Source of the DNA: Sphaerisporangium rhizosphaerae
GTDB lineage: Bacteria; Actinomycetota; Actinomycetes; Streptosporangiales; Streptosporangiaceae
Direction: 5' to 3'
Assembly: GCF_042665155.1 (NCBI RefSeq)
Contig: NZ_JBHTCG010000032.1
Location: 1 to 64,000 of the forward strand
DNA: 64,000 bases
Shown here: one piece after another, positions 7,571 through 15,771 of the stretch
Position numbering within the stretch: the first letter of the stretch is position 1
Layout: every line of letters starts with the position of its first letter
Notes under the pieces: generated by a model
What the model was told of the DNA's origin: nothing
Databases searched by the model: none
What the model saw: the letters and a program-made list of their open reading frames with translations, nothing else
Made by a program: the position numbers and the translations under genes

Positions 7571-8880
7571 TTGCCGTACCGCTCCAGCACCTTGTTGCCC
7601 TCGTCGGTGAGGGTCTTCGCCGCCTGGTCGAGGGTGATCTTGTCGGCGAAGTACTGCTGCAGGGTGGGGGTGGCCACCTTGCTCTTCCACTCGTCGAAGC
7701 CGTTGACCTTCAGGTACGGCGCGACGACCAGGTTCTTGGCCGAGGCGGTGGCGACGTCCCAGCCGTTCTCCTTGGTCGTCATGGACGGGTCGCTCGCCGC
7801 CTTGACGCTGGTGGGCAGCAGCCAGTCGCCCTTGGCGAGCCTCGCCTGGTTGGCGCTGTCGAGGAAGAAGGAGATGAACTTCGTCGCCTGCTCGGGGTAC
7901 TCGCTGTCGGCGGCGACCGACAGCGTCTGGGAGGTGGCGCCCTGCTCGGAGGTGGTGCCCTTGAGCGGCGGGATGGTGATCCAGTCGAAGTCCTCCGGCG
8001 CCTGCTCGGCGACCTGCTGGCGCAGGTAGACGCCCGCGGGCAGCAGGGCGTACTTGCCGGCGTAGAAGCCGGGCAGCGGGTCGGCGGTGCCCATGCCGAG
8101 CGCGGAGGGGTCGGCCGACTTGTCCTTGTAGAGCTGGTCGTGGATGCGCTGCATGACCTCGCGCTCGCCGGGGCCCACCTTGACGGTGGCCTTGGCGCCG
8201 TCCACCTGGAAGAAGGTGCCGCCGAAGTTGAGCGCCAGGTTGAGCACCTTGTTGACCGGGGACTTCAGCGGCCAGGCGACGCCGTAGTTCCCGCCCTTGG
8301 TGAGCTTCTTGCTGATCTCGGCGAACTCGTCCCAGGTCCAGGGGGCGTCCGGGGTGGGGATGCGCACCTTGGCGGCGTCGAGCAGCTTCTTGTTGCCGAT
8401 CAGCACCTGCGACTCCTGCAGGAACGGCACGCCGTACACGCCCTGGCCGCCCTTGCCGTCGCCGAAGGTGACGGTGTCCCACGCGGGCTGCGGGATGTCG
8501 TTCTTCAGGTCGGGGGGCAGCTTGGCCGACAGGTCGAGCAGGTAGCCGCGCGAGGCGAACCCGGCGAGCGCCGGGGAGTCGTCGTGGATGACGTCCGGCG
8601 GGTCGCCGCCCTCGAAGGAGGTGACGAGCTGGTCGTTGACGTTGTCCCAGCTTCCCTGGACGTACTCGACCCTGGTGGCGGGGTTGGCCTTGTTCCATTC
8701 GTCGACGATCTGCTTGTTGGCGGCGATGGACTCCTTCTGCCAGGCGAGGCTGAGGAACTTCAGGGTCACCGTCCCGCCGTCGCCGCCGCCGGTCGTGGTG
8801 GTGCCGGCGCCGGACGAACAGCCGGCCGTCAGCGCGGCGATCGCGGCCGCCGCCGCCGCGAGTGCGGTTCTGGTACGCAA
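7567..8880 (-). CDS. ABC transporter sugar-binding lipoprotein (family 1)
   Basis: A 437-residue extracellular solute-binding protein of the MalE/UgpB type. The signal peptide has a long Ala-rich core and a lipobox LTAGC, with the lipid-modified cysteine at residue 21, followed by a Gly/Thr-rich tether. The body shows the features of oligosaccharide or glycoside binders, such as WNKANPATRVEYVQGSWDN near the N-terminus. The start is a TTG preceded by AGGAGAG at good spacing. The two permease genes lie just upstream and a glycohydrolase gene just downstream. No ATPase gene is in the operon, which is usual for this class because a shared MsiK/UgpC-type ATPase serves many such systems. Confidence 0.9.
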   Translation of the reverse strand: MRTRTALAAAAAAIAALTAGCSSGAGTTTTGGGDGGTVTLKFLSLAWQKESIAANKQIVDEWNKANPATRVEYVQGSWDNVNDQLVTSFEGGDPPDVIHDDSPALAGFASRGYLLDLSAKLPPDLKNDIPQPAWDTVTFGDGKGGQGVYGVPFLQESQVLIGNKKLLDAAKVRIPTPDAPWTWDEFAEISKKLTKGGNYGVAWPLKSPVNKVLNLALNFGGTFFQVDGAKATVKVGPGEREVMQRIHDQLYKDKSADPSALGMGTADPLPGFYAGKYALLPAGVYLRQQVAEQAPEDFDWITIPPLKGTTSEQGATSQTLSVAADSEYPEQATKFISFFLDSANQARLAKGDWLLPTSVKAASDPSMTTKENGWDVATASAKNLVVAPYLKVNGFDEWKSKVATPTLQQYFADKITLDQAAKTLTDEGNKVLERYGK

Positions 8881-8957
8881 GAGACTCTCCTATCAGGGGG
8901 TGCCGTGGCTGTGGGCTTCGCCTCGCAGGTGCTCGGCTCGGGCCGGAGGATGGCCGG

Positions 8958-9776
8958 TCATCCCTTGACGGCGCCGGCCATGAGGCCGGATCTCAGCCGC
9001 CGCTGGATGATCGCGAAGAAGGCCAGGCTGGGGATCGTGGCGAGCAGCGAGGCCGCCGCGAGCGGGCCGAGGCGCACGACGCCTTCCGCGCCGGTGAACT
9101 TCACCAGGGTCAGGGGCAGCGTGGCCACGCCGGGGTCCTTGAGGACGACCAGCGCGAACAGGAACTCGTTCCAGGAGGAGATGAACGCGAACAGCGCCGT
9201 CGCGACCACGCCGGGGGCCAGCAGCGGCGCGACGACCCGGACGATGGCGCGCACCCGCCCGGCGCCGTCCACGGCCGCGGCCTCCTCCAGCTCGCGGGGC
9301 ACCGCGCGCACGTACCCCTGGAGCATCCACAGCGCGAACGGCAGGACGAAGGTGACGTGGACGATGGTGAGGCCGGGCAGCGTGTTGACCAGGTCCAGGG
9401 TCCGCAGCACCATGAACAGCGGGATGATGATCAGGATGAACGGGAAGACCTGGCTGACCAGCACCCATCCCACGGCGAGCTTGCCGAGCAGCGAGCGGTG
9501 GCGGGCCATCGCGTACGCGGCGGGCAGCGCGAGCACGATCGTCAGCAGCGAGGTGGCGACGGCGACGCCGAGGCTGCGCAGGGCGCTGCCGACGATGTCC
9601 TGCTCGGCGAAGGCGTCGGCGAAGTTGCTCAGCACGGGGTGGCGCGGGATCCACGACGGGGTGAGGCTCGCCATCTCGCGCGAGGTCTTCAGCGCCGTGG
9701 ACAGCAGCCAGACCAGCGGGAACGCCAGGAAGACCATGTAGGCCAGCAGGGCGAGGTACTGCAGGGGTCTGCGCAT
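8958..9776 (-). CDS. Sugar ABC transporter permease (MalG type)
   Basis: A 272-residue inner-membrane protein with about six hydrophobic segments. The conserved EAA loop that contacts the ATPase reads EEAAAVDGAGRVRAI and is followed by V-APLLAPG. The N-terminal AYMVFLAFPLVWLLSTALK segment is typical of MalG-like permeases. It starts three bases after the stop of the partner permease gene. A 77-bp gap separates it from the binding-protein gene. Confidence 0.92.
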   Translation of the reverse strand: MRRPLQYLALLAYMVFLAFPLVWLLSTALKTSREMASLTPSWIPRHPVLSNFADAFAEQDIVGSALRSLGVAVATSLLTIVLALPAAYAMARHRSLLGKLAVGWVLVSQVFPFILIIIPLFMVLRTLDLVNTLPGLTIVHVTFVLPFALWMLQGYVRAVPRELEEAAAVDGAGRVRAIVRVVAPLLAPGVVATALFAFISSWNEFLFALVVLKDPGVATLPLTLVKFTGAEGVVRLGPLAAASLLATIPSLAFFAIIQRRLRSGLMAGAVKG

Positions 9777-9779
9777 CTC

Positions 9780-10712
9780 TTACTCCGCCTCCCGCAGTCG
9801 CCGGCCGATGTACAGGCTCAGCAGGGCCAGCACGACGATGACGAAGGCGACGCCGAGCGTGGCGGCGTAGCCGAAGAAGCCGTAGCGGAACGCCTCCTCG
9901 TAGGCGAACAGCATCGGCAGCCGCGTCCGCCCGCCGGGGCCGCCCTGGGTGAGCACGTACACCAGGCCGAACTGGTTGATGTTCCAGACGAAGTCCAGCG
10001 AGGTGATGGTGACGATGATGGGGCGCAGCTGGGGCAGGGTGATGCTCCAGAAGCGGCGGAAGGTGGAGGCGCCGTCCATGTGACCGGCCTCGTGCAGTTC
10101 CCCGGGGACGTTCTGCAGGCCGGCCAGCAGGACGACGGTGGTCTGCGGCATGCCGGTCCACACGCCGACGACGATCACCGCGGGCAGCGCGATGGAGAAG
10201 TCGTTGAGCCAGTCGATGTTGTGGTCCAGCAGGCCGGCCTGCTGCAGGACGCTGTTGAGTATGCCCGCGTTCGGGTGGTAGACCAGGCGCCACATCAGGC
10301 CGATGACGACCGGCGGCATGGCCCAGGGCACCAGGGCGAGCACCCGGGCGAACGCCCGGAACCGCAGGTTCTCGTTGAGCAGCAGCGCCAGCCCGAGGGA
10401 GGCGGCGAACTGCAGCACGGTCACCGAGACGGCCCAGACCAGGCCGATGCGGAAGGACTCCCAGAAGTCGCCGTCGGCGAACAGGTCGCCGAAGTTGGCG
10501 AGGCCGACGAACGAGGTCACCGAGTTGCGCCCGGAGCGGGCGTCGGTGAAGGCGAGGAAGATGCCGTAGAGCAGCGGGCCGACGCTGAACACCAGCACCG
10601 GGACCAGGGCGGGCAGCATGAGGGCGAGCGTCTCGCGCCCGCGCCGGGCCTCGCCGCCGCCGGCGCGCCGGCCCGCCGCGGGCCGCCGGGTCGTCCGCGC
10701 GGTCATGGTCAC
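9780..10712 (-). CDS. Sugar ABC transporter permease (MalF type)
   Basis: A 310-residue membrane protein with an Arg/Gly-rich N-terminus and about six hydrophobic segments. The first of these is around LMLPALVPVLVFSVGPLLYG. The EAA loop reads LHEAGHMDGASTFRRFW followed by SITLPQLRP. Two starts are possible: a GTG at 10712 that overlaps the LacI stop (GTGA) and an ATG two codons on at 10706. The coupling favours the GTG. It would form a heterodimer with the MalG-type permease. Confidence 0.92.
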   Translation of the reverse strand: MTMTARTTRRPAAGRRAGGGEARRGRETLALMLPALVPVLVFSVGPLLYGIFLAFTDARSGRNSVTSFVGLANFGDLFADGDFWESFRIGLVWAVSVTVLQFAASLGLALLLNENLRFRAFARVLALVPWAMPPVVIGLMWRLVYHPNAGILNSVLQQAGLLDHNIDWLNDFSIALPAVIVVGVWTGMPQTTVVLLAGLQNVPGELHEAGHMDGASTFRRFWSITLPQLRPIIVTITSLDFVWNINQFGLVYVLTQGGPGGRTRLPMLFAYEEAFRYGFFGYAATLGVAFVIVVLALLSLYIGRRLREAE

Positions 10713-11836
10713 GGCGCCTCCCTCCCCGAGTCGCCGACGGTCTCTCCGACGGCGGAGCCGTCACGGGCCGAGACGTCGCGGGCCGGGGTGTCTACGGTCG
10801 AGGCGTCTACGGCGGGCGGCTCGCCGGGGGCGTCGTCGCCCGCGGTGGAGGCGCGGACGACCAGGCGGGGCTCGACGGTGACGACGCGGGGCTCGCGGTC
10901 CCTGCTGGCCAGCCGGTCCAGCAGCAGCTCGGCGGCGGCGCGGCCGCGTTCGGGCGAGCCGAGCGACACGCTGGTCAGCGGGGGCCAGGCGAGCGTGGCC
11001 AGGTCGGTGTCGTCCATGCCGGCCACGGCGACGTCCTGCGGCACCCGGCGTCCCTCGCGGCGCAGGACGTCCAGTGCGCCGAGCGCGATCAGGTCGTTGG
11101 CGCACAGCAGCGCGTCCACGTCCGGCGCGCGTTCGAGCAGCCGGGCGGTGGCGCGGGCGCCGTCGGCGCGGTAGAAGTCGCCGACCTCGGCCAGCGCGGG
11201 GTCGTGCGGCAGGCCGAGGGCGCGCACCGCCTCGGCGTAGGCCGCGGCGCGGGCGGCGCCGGGCACGGTGTCCAGCGGGCCGTTGACGAAGCCGATGCGC
11301 CGGCGGCCGAGGCCGTGGAGGTGCTCGACGGCCAGCCGCACGCCCTCGCGGGAGTCGGTGCGCACGTTGTCGACCGGGGTGCCCTCGGGGACCGAGCCGA
11401 TGACGACGACGGGCGCGCGGGCCGCGGCGAACATCTTCAGGTGCTCGCCGGTGACCCGCAGCGGGATCATGATGAGCCCGTCGATGTACCGCTCGCCGAG
11501 CCCGCGCAGCACGTCGATCTCGTCATCGGTGTCGGCGTTGGTGGAGTGCAGGACCAGGCGGTAGCCGGCCGCCCTCAGCACGGGCTGGATCTCGCGGATC
11601 ATCGCCAGGTACACCGGGTTGCCTATGTCGGCCATGGCGAACCCGAGCTGGTTGCTGCGGCGGGACTTCAGCGACCTGGCCACCGAGTTCGGCACGTAGC
11701 CGAGTTCGCGGGCGGCGCTCATCACCCGCCGCTCGGTCTCGGCCTTGGTGGGCAGGCCGTTGAGGACGCGCGACACCGAGGCGATGGAGACGCCGGCGCG
11801 CTGGGCGATCGTCGTGATGGTCGGCCCGTCACTCAC
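10709..11836 (-). CDS. LacI-family transcriptional regulator, first gene of the glycohydrolase operon
   Basis: A 375-residue regulator. The N-terminal helix-turn-helix TITTIAQRAGVSIASVSRVL (6-25) and hinge around NSVARSLKSRR are classic LacI. The sugar-binding core follows (GFAMADIGNPVY onwards). The last 40 residues are an acidic low-complexity tail not needed by the family. It is the promoter-proximal gene of the operon running to position 485, behind two LacI-type operator palindromes 25-69 bp upstream. It probably represses itself and the whole operon until the imported sugar or its product binds. Confidence 0.93.
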   Translation of the reverse strand: MSDGPTITTIAQRAGVSIASVSRVLNGLPTKAETERRVMSAARELGYVPNSVARSLKSRRSNQLGFAMADIGNPVYLAMIREIQPVLRAAGYRLVLHSTNADTDDEIDVLRGLGERYIDGLIMIPLRVTGEHLKMFAAARAPVVVIGSVPEGTPVDNVRTDSREGVRLAVEHLHGLGRRRIGFVNGPLDTVPGAARAAAYAEAVRALGLPHDPALAEVGDFYRADGARATARLLERAPDVDALLCANDLIALGALDVLRREGRRVPQDVAVAGMDDTDLATLAWPPLTSVSLGSPERGRAAAELLLDRLASRDREPRVVTVEPRLVVRASTAGDDAPGEPPAVDASTVDTPARDVSARDGSAVGETVGDSGREAP

Positions 11837-11861
11837 GTGTCACCTCGGTCCAGGGGGAAAA

Positions 11862-11905
11862 GTAAACGTTTACAGATCTCCGGGAAGACCACTGAAAACG
11901 TTTAC
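11862..11905 (-). promoter_or_regulatory. Twin LacI-family operators
   Basis: A perfect palindrome GTAAACGTTTAC lies at 11862-11873 and a close copy GAAAACGTTTAC at 11894-11905. Their centres are 32 bp apart, about three helical turns, which allows cooperative binding on one face. They lie just upstream of the LacI gene start at 11836. Confidence 0.85.
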
Positions 11906-12001
11906 GGGGGTAGGTTCATGTAACCCGCGCGACACATCCGCCGTCAAGTCACGATCGGATAAACCACGACAGACCCGGCACCGGCCGTCGGTTCTCCCCG
12001 G

Positions 12002-12868
12002 TCAGTGGGTGTGGTCGCCGGCCGGGACGTCCGGGTGCGCGCGAAGCCACTCGATGCGCCCGCGGCTCTCGTCGTCCATGGGCGTGTACACGACGACGCG
12101 GGTCTCCGGGGGCGTGGCCAGGGTCAGGCTGGTGGAGGCCATGCGGACCAGGCCGACGCCGGACCGCTGGAAGATCTTCATGCGCGTGCCCGGCTTGGCC
12201 ACGTCGTGGCTGGCCCACATCCGGGCGAAGGTGGGGCTGGCCGCCGAGAGCCTGCGGACGAAGTCGACCCACGACGGCTCGCCGAGATGGCGTCCGAAGG
12301 CCGCGCGCAGCATGCCCACCATGAGGCCGCGCTCGTCCTGGAGGTTGCGCACCGGGTTGCAGCATTCGGGACAGGTGAAGCACTGCCAGACGGCGTTGCG
12401 CTCGGGCAGGTCGCCGCCGACCAGCGTCGGGAACAGCAACGCGTAGGTGGAGTTCCAGGCCAGCACGTCGTAGCGACTGTTGTAGACCACCGCCGCGAGT
12501 GGGTCGAGGCCGGCCAGGATGGTGTGCACCTCGGGCTCCAGCCGGCCGCAGCCGTCGTTCTGCGGCACCTCGGGCACATCGGCGAGCCGGTAGAGGTGCT
12601 CGCGCTCGGCCGTGTCGAGTCTCAGCGTGCGGGCGATGGCGTCCAGCACCTGGACGCTGGCGTTGATCGGCCGGCCCTGCTCCAGCCAGGTGTACCAGGT
12701 GACGCCGACCCCGGCGAGCTGGGCCACCTCCTCGCGCCGCAGCCCCGGCGTGCGGCGGCGCAGGCCCGGCGGCAGGCCAACGTCGGCCGGGGCGATGCGC
12801 TCACGCCGGCTGCGCAGGAACGCCGCGAGCTCCCCCCGCCTGGAAACCGTCCTCGTCACGGGGTCCAT
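12002..12868 (-). CDS. XRE-family regulator with MmyB-like ligand domain
   Basis: A 288-residue protein. The N-terminal helix-turn-helix spans about 41-72, with TPGLRREEVAQLAGVGVTWY followed by WLEQGR. The remainder is the MmyB-like domain (VYNSRYDVLAWNSTYALLFP), a PAS-like fold thought to bind a small ligand or fatty acid. It is transcribed away from an MFS exporter gene across a 94-bp region with two palindromes. This is the common layout for an oxidoreductase or exporter controlled by this family. A repressor role on itself and the exporter is inferred. Confidence 0.9.
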   Translation of the reverse strand: MDPVTRTVSRRGELAAFLRSRRERIAPADVGLPPGLRRRTPGLRREEVAQLAGVGVTWYTWLEQGRPINASVQVLDAIARTLRLDTAEREHLYRLADVPEVPQNDGCGRLEPEVHTILAGLDPLAAVVYNSRYDVLAWNSTYALLFPTLVGGDLPERNAVWQCFTCPECCNPVRNLQDERGLMVGMLRAAFGRHLGEPSWVDFVRRLSAASPTFARMWASHDVAKPGTRMKIFQRSGVGLVRMASTSLTLATPPETRVVVYTPMDDESRGRIEWLRAHPDVPAGDHTH

Positions 12869-12895
12869 GATGGCGCGGAGGGCGGCGTCTTGCCA

Positions 12896-12944
12896 GGTAG
12901 TGCCGCTACCAGGATCGGCAGGCTCTCGTTACCGGTACCGGAAC
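12896..12944. promoter_or_regulatory. Palindromes in the XRE/MFS divergent promoter region
   Basis: GGTAG-TGCCG-CTACC lies at 12896-12910 and TACCGGTA, extended on both sides, at 12928-12944. Both fall between the divergent starts at 12868 and 12963 and are candidate binding sites for the XRE regulator. Confidence 0.4.
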
Positions 12945-12962
12945 GGCCCGACGATTCCTGGC

Positions 12963-14363
12963 ATGACCTCCGTAGCAACGCTCGCCCCCGCCGTCCCGCG
13001 GTCCCGGCGCGGCCCGGGATGGACGCTCGCCGTGGTCCTGGCGGGACAGTTCATGGCGATCCTCGACGTGTCGATCGTCAACGTCGCCGCCCCGACGATC
13101 CGCGCCGCCCTCGGCGCCTCGGGCTCCGGCCTGCAACTGATCATCTCCGGCTACACCATCGCCTACGCCATGCTGCTCATCACCGGGGCCCGGCTGGGCG
13201 GCCTGTCGGGCCCGCGCCGGATGTTCCTGCTCGGCCTGGCCCTGTTCACCGCCGCGTCCCTGACCTGCGGACTGGCCGGCTCCGAGGGCGCGCTGATCGG
13301 GTTCCGCCTGGCGCAGGGCGCGGGCGCCGCCTTCATGGTGCCCCAGGTGCTCAGCATCATCCAGCTCAACTTCGCGGGCGCCGCGCGGGCCAGGGCGCTC
13401 AGCGCCTACTCGGCGGTGCTGGCCGGCGGCATCGTCGCCGGGCAGGTGCTCGGCGGCCTGCTGGTGACCGCCGACCTGTTCGGCACCCAGTGGCGCCCGG
13501 TCTTCCTGGTCAACGTGCCGATCGGCCTCGCGCTGCTCGCCGCCGGCGCGCGGATGCTGCCCTCCGACCACGTGCCGCGCGACCAGGGGCTCGACCTGCC
13601 CGGACTGCTCTGCTTCTCGGCGGCGGTGTCGCTGCTGGTGATCCCCCTGGTCCTCGGGCACGAGCAGCACTGGCCGCTGTGGGGCTGGTGCTCGATGGCG
13701 GCCGGCGTGGCGCTGCTCGGCGTCTTCGCCGTCGCGGAGCGGCGCGCCCGGCATCCCCTGGTGCCCGGCCGGCTCCTGCGCGCCCCCGGCCTGCTCCCCG
13801 GCGTGCTCGGCGTCTTCTTCGCGATGGTGACCTGGGGCGGGTTCCTGTTCACCGTGGCGCTGCACCTGCAGGGCGGGATCGGGGACGGGCCGCTGCGCGC
13901 GGGCCTGACCTTCGTGCCCGGCGCGGCGGGGTTCGCGGTCGTGAGCCTCACCTGGCGGCGCCTGCCCGCCCGGCTGCACCGCGGCCTGATCCTCGCCGGG
14001 TTCGCGCTCGCGGCCCTCGGCTACGCGGGCCTGTCCCCGGTGTTCGGCGGCGGCGGCCGGGGCGAGCCGCTGCTGGAGATCCTGCTCGCCGTGACCGGCG
14101 CCGGTCTCGGGCTGGCCTACAGCCCGCTGTTCACCGTCGCCCTGGCCGGCGTGGAGCCGCGGGACGCGCCGGACGCGAGCGGGCTGATGTCCACGACGCT
14201 CCAGCTCGGCCAGGTGATGGGCGTGGCGACCTTCGGCTCGGTGTACCTGAGCCTCTCCCCTTCCTCGCGCGCGATCGGAGTGACCGGGTTCGGCCTGGCC
14301 GCCTGCGCGGTGGTGGGCGCGGCGTGCGTGCTGCCCCTGCTGCGCCGTCCCCGCCTTTCCTAG
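12963..14363 (+). CDS. MFS drug exporter (DHA2/EmrB type)
   Basis: A 466-residue membrane protein with about 14 hydrophobic helices. The N-terminal GQFMAILDVSIVNVAAPTIR segment carries the D-V-S-I-V-N-V-A-x-P motif C-like signature of DHA2 proton-driven exporters. ARLGGLSGPRRMFLLGL is the loop 2-3 motif A and RLAQGAGAAFMVPQ follows. The ATG at 12963 is chosen because the hydrophobic start and family alignment begin there. It overlaps the convergent acetyltransferase gene by four bases. The substrate is probably a toxic small molecule and cannot be named. Confidence 0.92.
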   Translation: MTSVATLAPAVPRSRRGPGWTLAVVLAGQFMAILDVSIVNVAAPTIRAALGASGSGLQLIISGYTIAYAMLLITGARLGGLSGPRRMFLLGLALFTAASLTCGLAGSEGALIGFRLAQGAGAAFMVPQVLSIIQLNFAGAARARALSAYSAVLAGGIVAGQVLGGLLVTADLFGTQWRPVFLVNVPIGLALLAAGARMLPSDHVPRDQGLDLPGLLCFSAAVSLLVIPLVLGHEQHWPLWGWCSMAAGVALLGVFAVAERRARHPLVPGRLLRAPGLLPGVLGVFFAMVTWGGFLFTVALHLQGGIGDGPLRAGLTFVPGAAGFAVVSLTWRRLPARLHRGLILAGFALAALGYAGLSPVFGGGGRGEPLLEILLAVTGAGLGLAYSPLFTVALAGVEPRDAPDASGLMSTTLQLGQVMGVATFGSVYLSLSPSSRAIGVTGFGLAACAVVGAACVLPLLRRPRLS

Positions 14364-15325
14364 AGGGCGCGGCGCCAGACGTCGATGGCCAGGACGGGGC
14401 GCATGCCGACCGACAGGTACAGGTCGAGCGCCGGGGTGGTGTTGCCCGCGTCCACGTGCAGGTACGTCCCGGCCCTCCCCCGGCGCGCGTCGGCGGCGAA
14501 GGCCCGCTTGAGCAGCAGCCGGCCGAGTCCCCGGCCGCGGAACTCCGGCAGCACCGACAGGATGCGGACGTACCCGCAGTTCTCGTCGGCGGCGAACATG
14601 TCCGACCCGAGCAGCATGGCGGCCGGCACGCCGTCCACCTCGGCGAGCAGGAGCTGGGACCAGTCGTGGGTGCTTGAAGCCTCGAAGTCGGCCTTCCAGC
14701 GGGCGTAGTCCTTGGGGACGAACCCGAAATGCTCCGCGAAACCCTCCTGGTGGACGCGGTGGGCGGCGCGCATCCGCTCCTCCGACCCGGCCGCCGGGTG
14801 GACGGTGACGCCGGGCAGGGAGCCCGGCTCCACCTCGGCGTGGTCGGCGCGCAGCCGGTGGAAGCTCGTCGCCGGCGTGAACCCGCGCGCGGCGGCCTCG
14901 GCCCGCTTGGTCTCGTCCTGCCGGTAGACCGCGATCTCGGCGGTGACGCGCCGGGCGCGGTCGAGCACGGTGTCCCACAGCCAGGCCCGGACCTCCTCCT
15001 CGCGGGAGCAGACCTCGATCTCGACGACGTCCTCCCCCTGGCGCAGGGCGTACGCCCAGCCCGCCGGGCCGCCGTCCTCGCGCCGGAGGACCAGCCAGGC
15101 GTCGCGTTCCAGGTCGAGCGCCGGGTCGGCCAGCACGTCGGCCACGTCGTCGGGCGTCATGTCGGGATGCCCCAGCACCGCGGTGTCACAGGCCGACACC
15201 ACCTCGTAGACGGCGGGGGCGTCGTGCGGCGCCGGCCGGCGGATCTCGTACGCGCGCGTGAAGGCGTCGTCCCCGGGCCCTGGTACCCCTGGGCGGACGC
15301 CGTCCGCGTTCTCGTGCTCGTTCAC
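14360..15325 (-). CDS. GNAT acetyltransferase with two GNAT domains (MshD-like)
   Basis: A 321-residue protein with two tandem GNAT folds. The C-terminal half holds the acetyl-CoA binding motif VLPEFRGRGLGRLLLKRAF and ends WRRAL. The N-terminal half is diverged. The layout resembles mycothiol synthase MshD and related actinobacterial acetyltransferases, but the match is not specific enough to name it. Translation starts at a GTG at 15325. It is convergent with the MFS gene. Confidence 0.8.
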   Translation of the reverse strand: MNEHENADGVRPGVPGPGDDAFTRAYEIRRPAPHDAPAVYEVVSACDTAVLGHPDMTPDDVADVLADPALDLERDAWLVLRREDGGPAGWAYALRQGEDVVEIEVCSREEEVRAWLWDTVLDRARRVTAEIAVYRQDETKRAEAAARGFTPATSFHRLRADHAEVEPGSLPGVTVHPAAGSEERMRAAHRVHQEGFAEHFGFVPKDYARWKADFEASSTHDWSQLLLAEVDGVPAAMLLGSDMFAADENCGYVRILSVLPEFRGRGLGRLLLKRAFAADARRGRAGTYLHVDAGNTTPALDLYLSVGMRPVLAIDVWRRAL

Positions 15326-15418
15326 ACCCCCTTTCTATCCGTACCGGCTCGATCCCGAGTGCGTGCCGGCCGGGAGAGGCATGATGACCCTAGAGGCGAT
15401 TCGATCACGGAGGCGGGC

Positions 15419-15748
15419 ATGGAACTGCGGGAGTTCTTCGAGCACCTTTCCGGGGCGCAGCGGGTGTACGGGCAGCCGTACGAGAAGGACGGCGCCACCG
15501 TCATCCCGGCGGTCTCGGTACGCGCCGGCGGCGGTTTCGGCCAGGGCGACGTGGGGAGCCAGGTGCGCGGCGGCATGGGCGGGGGCGGCGGCGCGATCGC
15601 CCGCCCGGTCGGCGCGTACGTCGTCAGGGACGGCGAGGTGTCGTGGGCGCCGGCCGTGGACGTCAACCGCATCGTGCTCGGCGCGCAGATCCTCGCCGGT
15701 CTGGCTCTGATCGTCTTCGTGTTGCGGGCCGGTCTGCGCCGCTCTTGA
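15419..15748 (+). CDS. GerW/YtfJ-family small protein
   Basis: A 109-residue protein with the GerW/YtfJ pattern: an N-terminal helix (MELREFFEHLSGAQRVYGQP), VIPAVSVRAGGGFGQG, a Gly-rich loop and a C-terminal hydrophobic helix ending VLRAGLRRS. In Bacillus the family is linked to spores. In actinobacteria the role is unknown. The gene ends 23 bp before corA and is in the same direction, so co-transcription is possible. Confidence 0.8.
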   Translation: MELREFFEHLSGAQRVYGQPYEKDGATVIPAVSVRAGGGFGQGDVGSQVRGGMGGGGGAIARPVGAYVVRDGEVSWAPAVDVNRIVLGAQILAGLALIVFVLRAGLRRS

Positions 15749-15771
15749 CGTGCGGGTCTAGGGTGGCGGGC

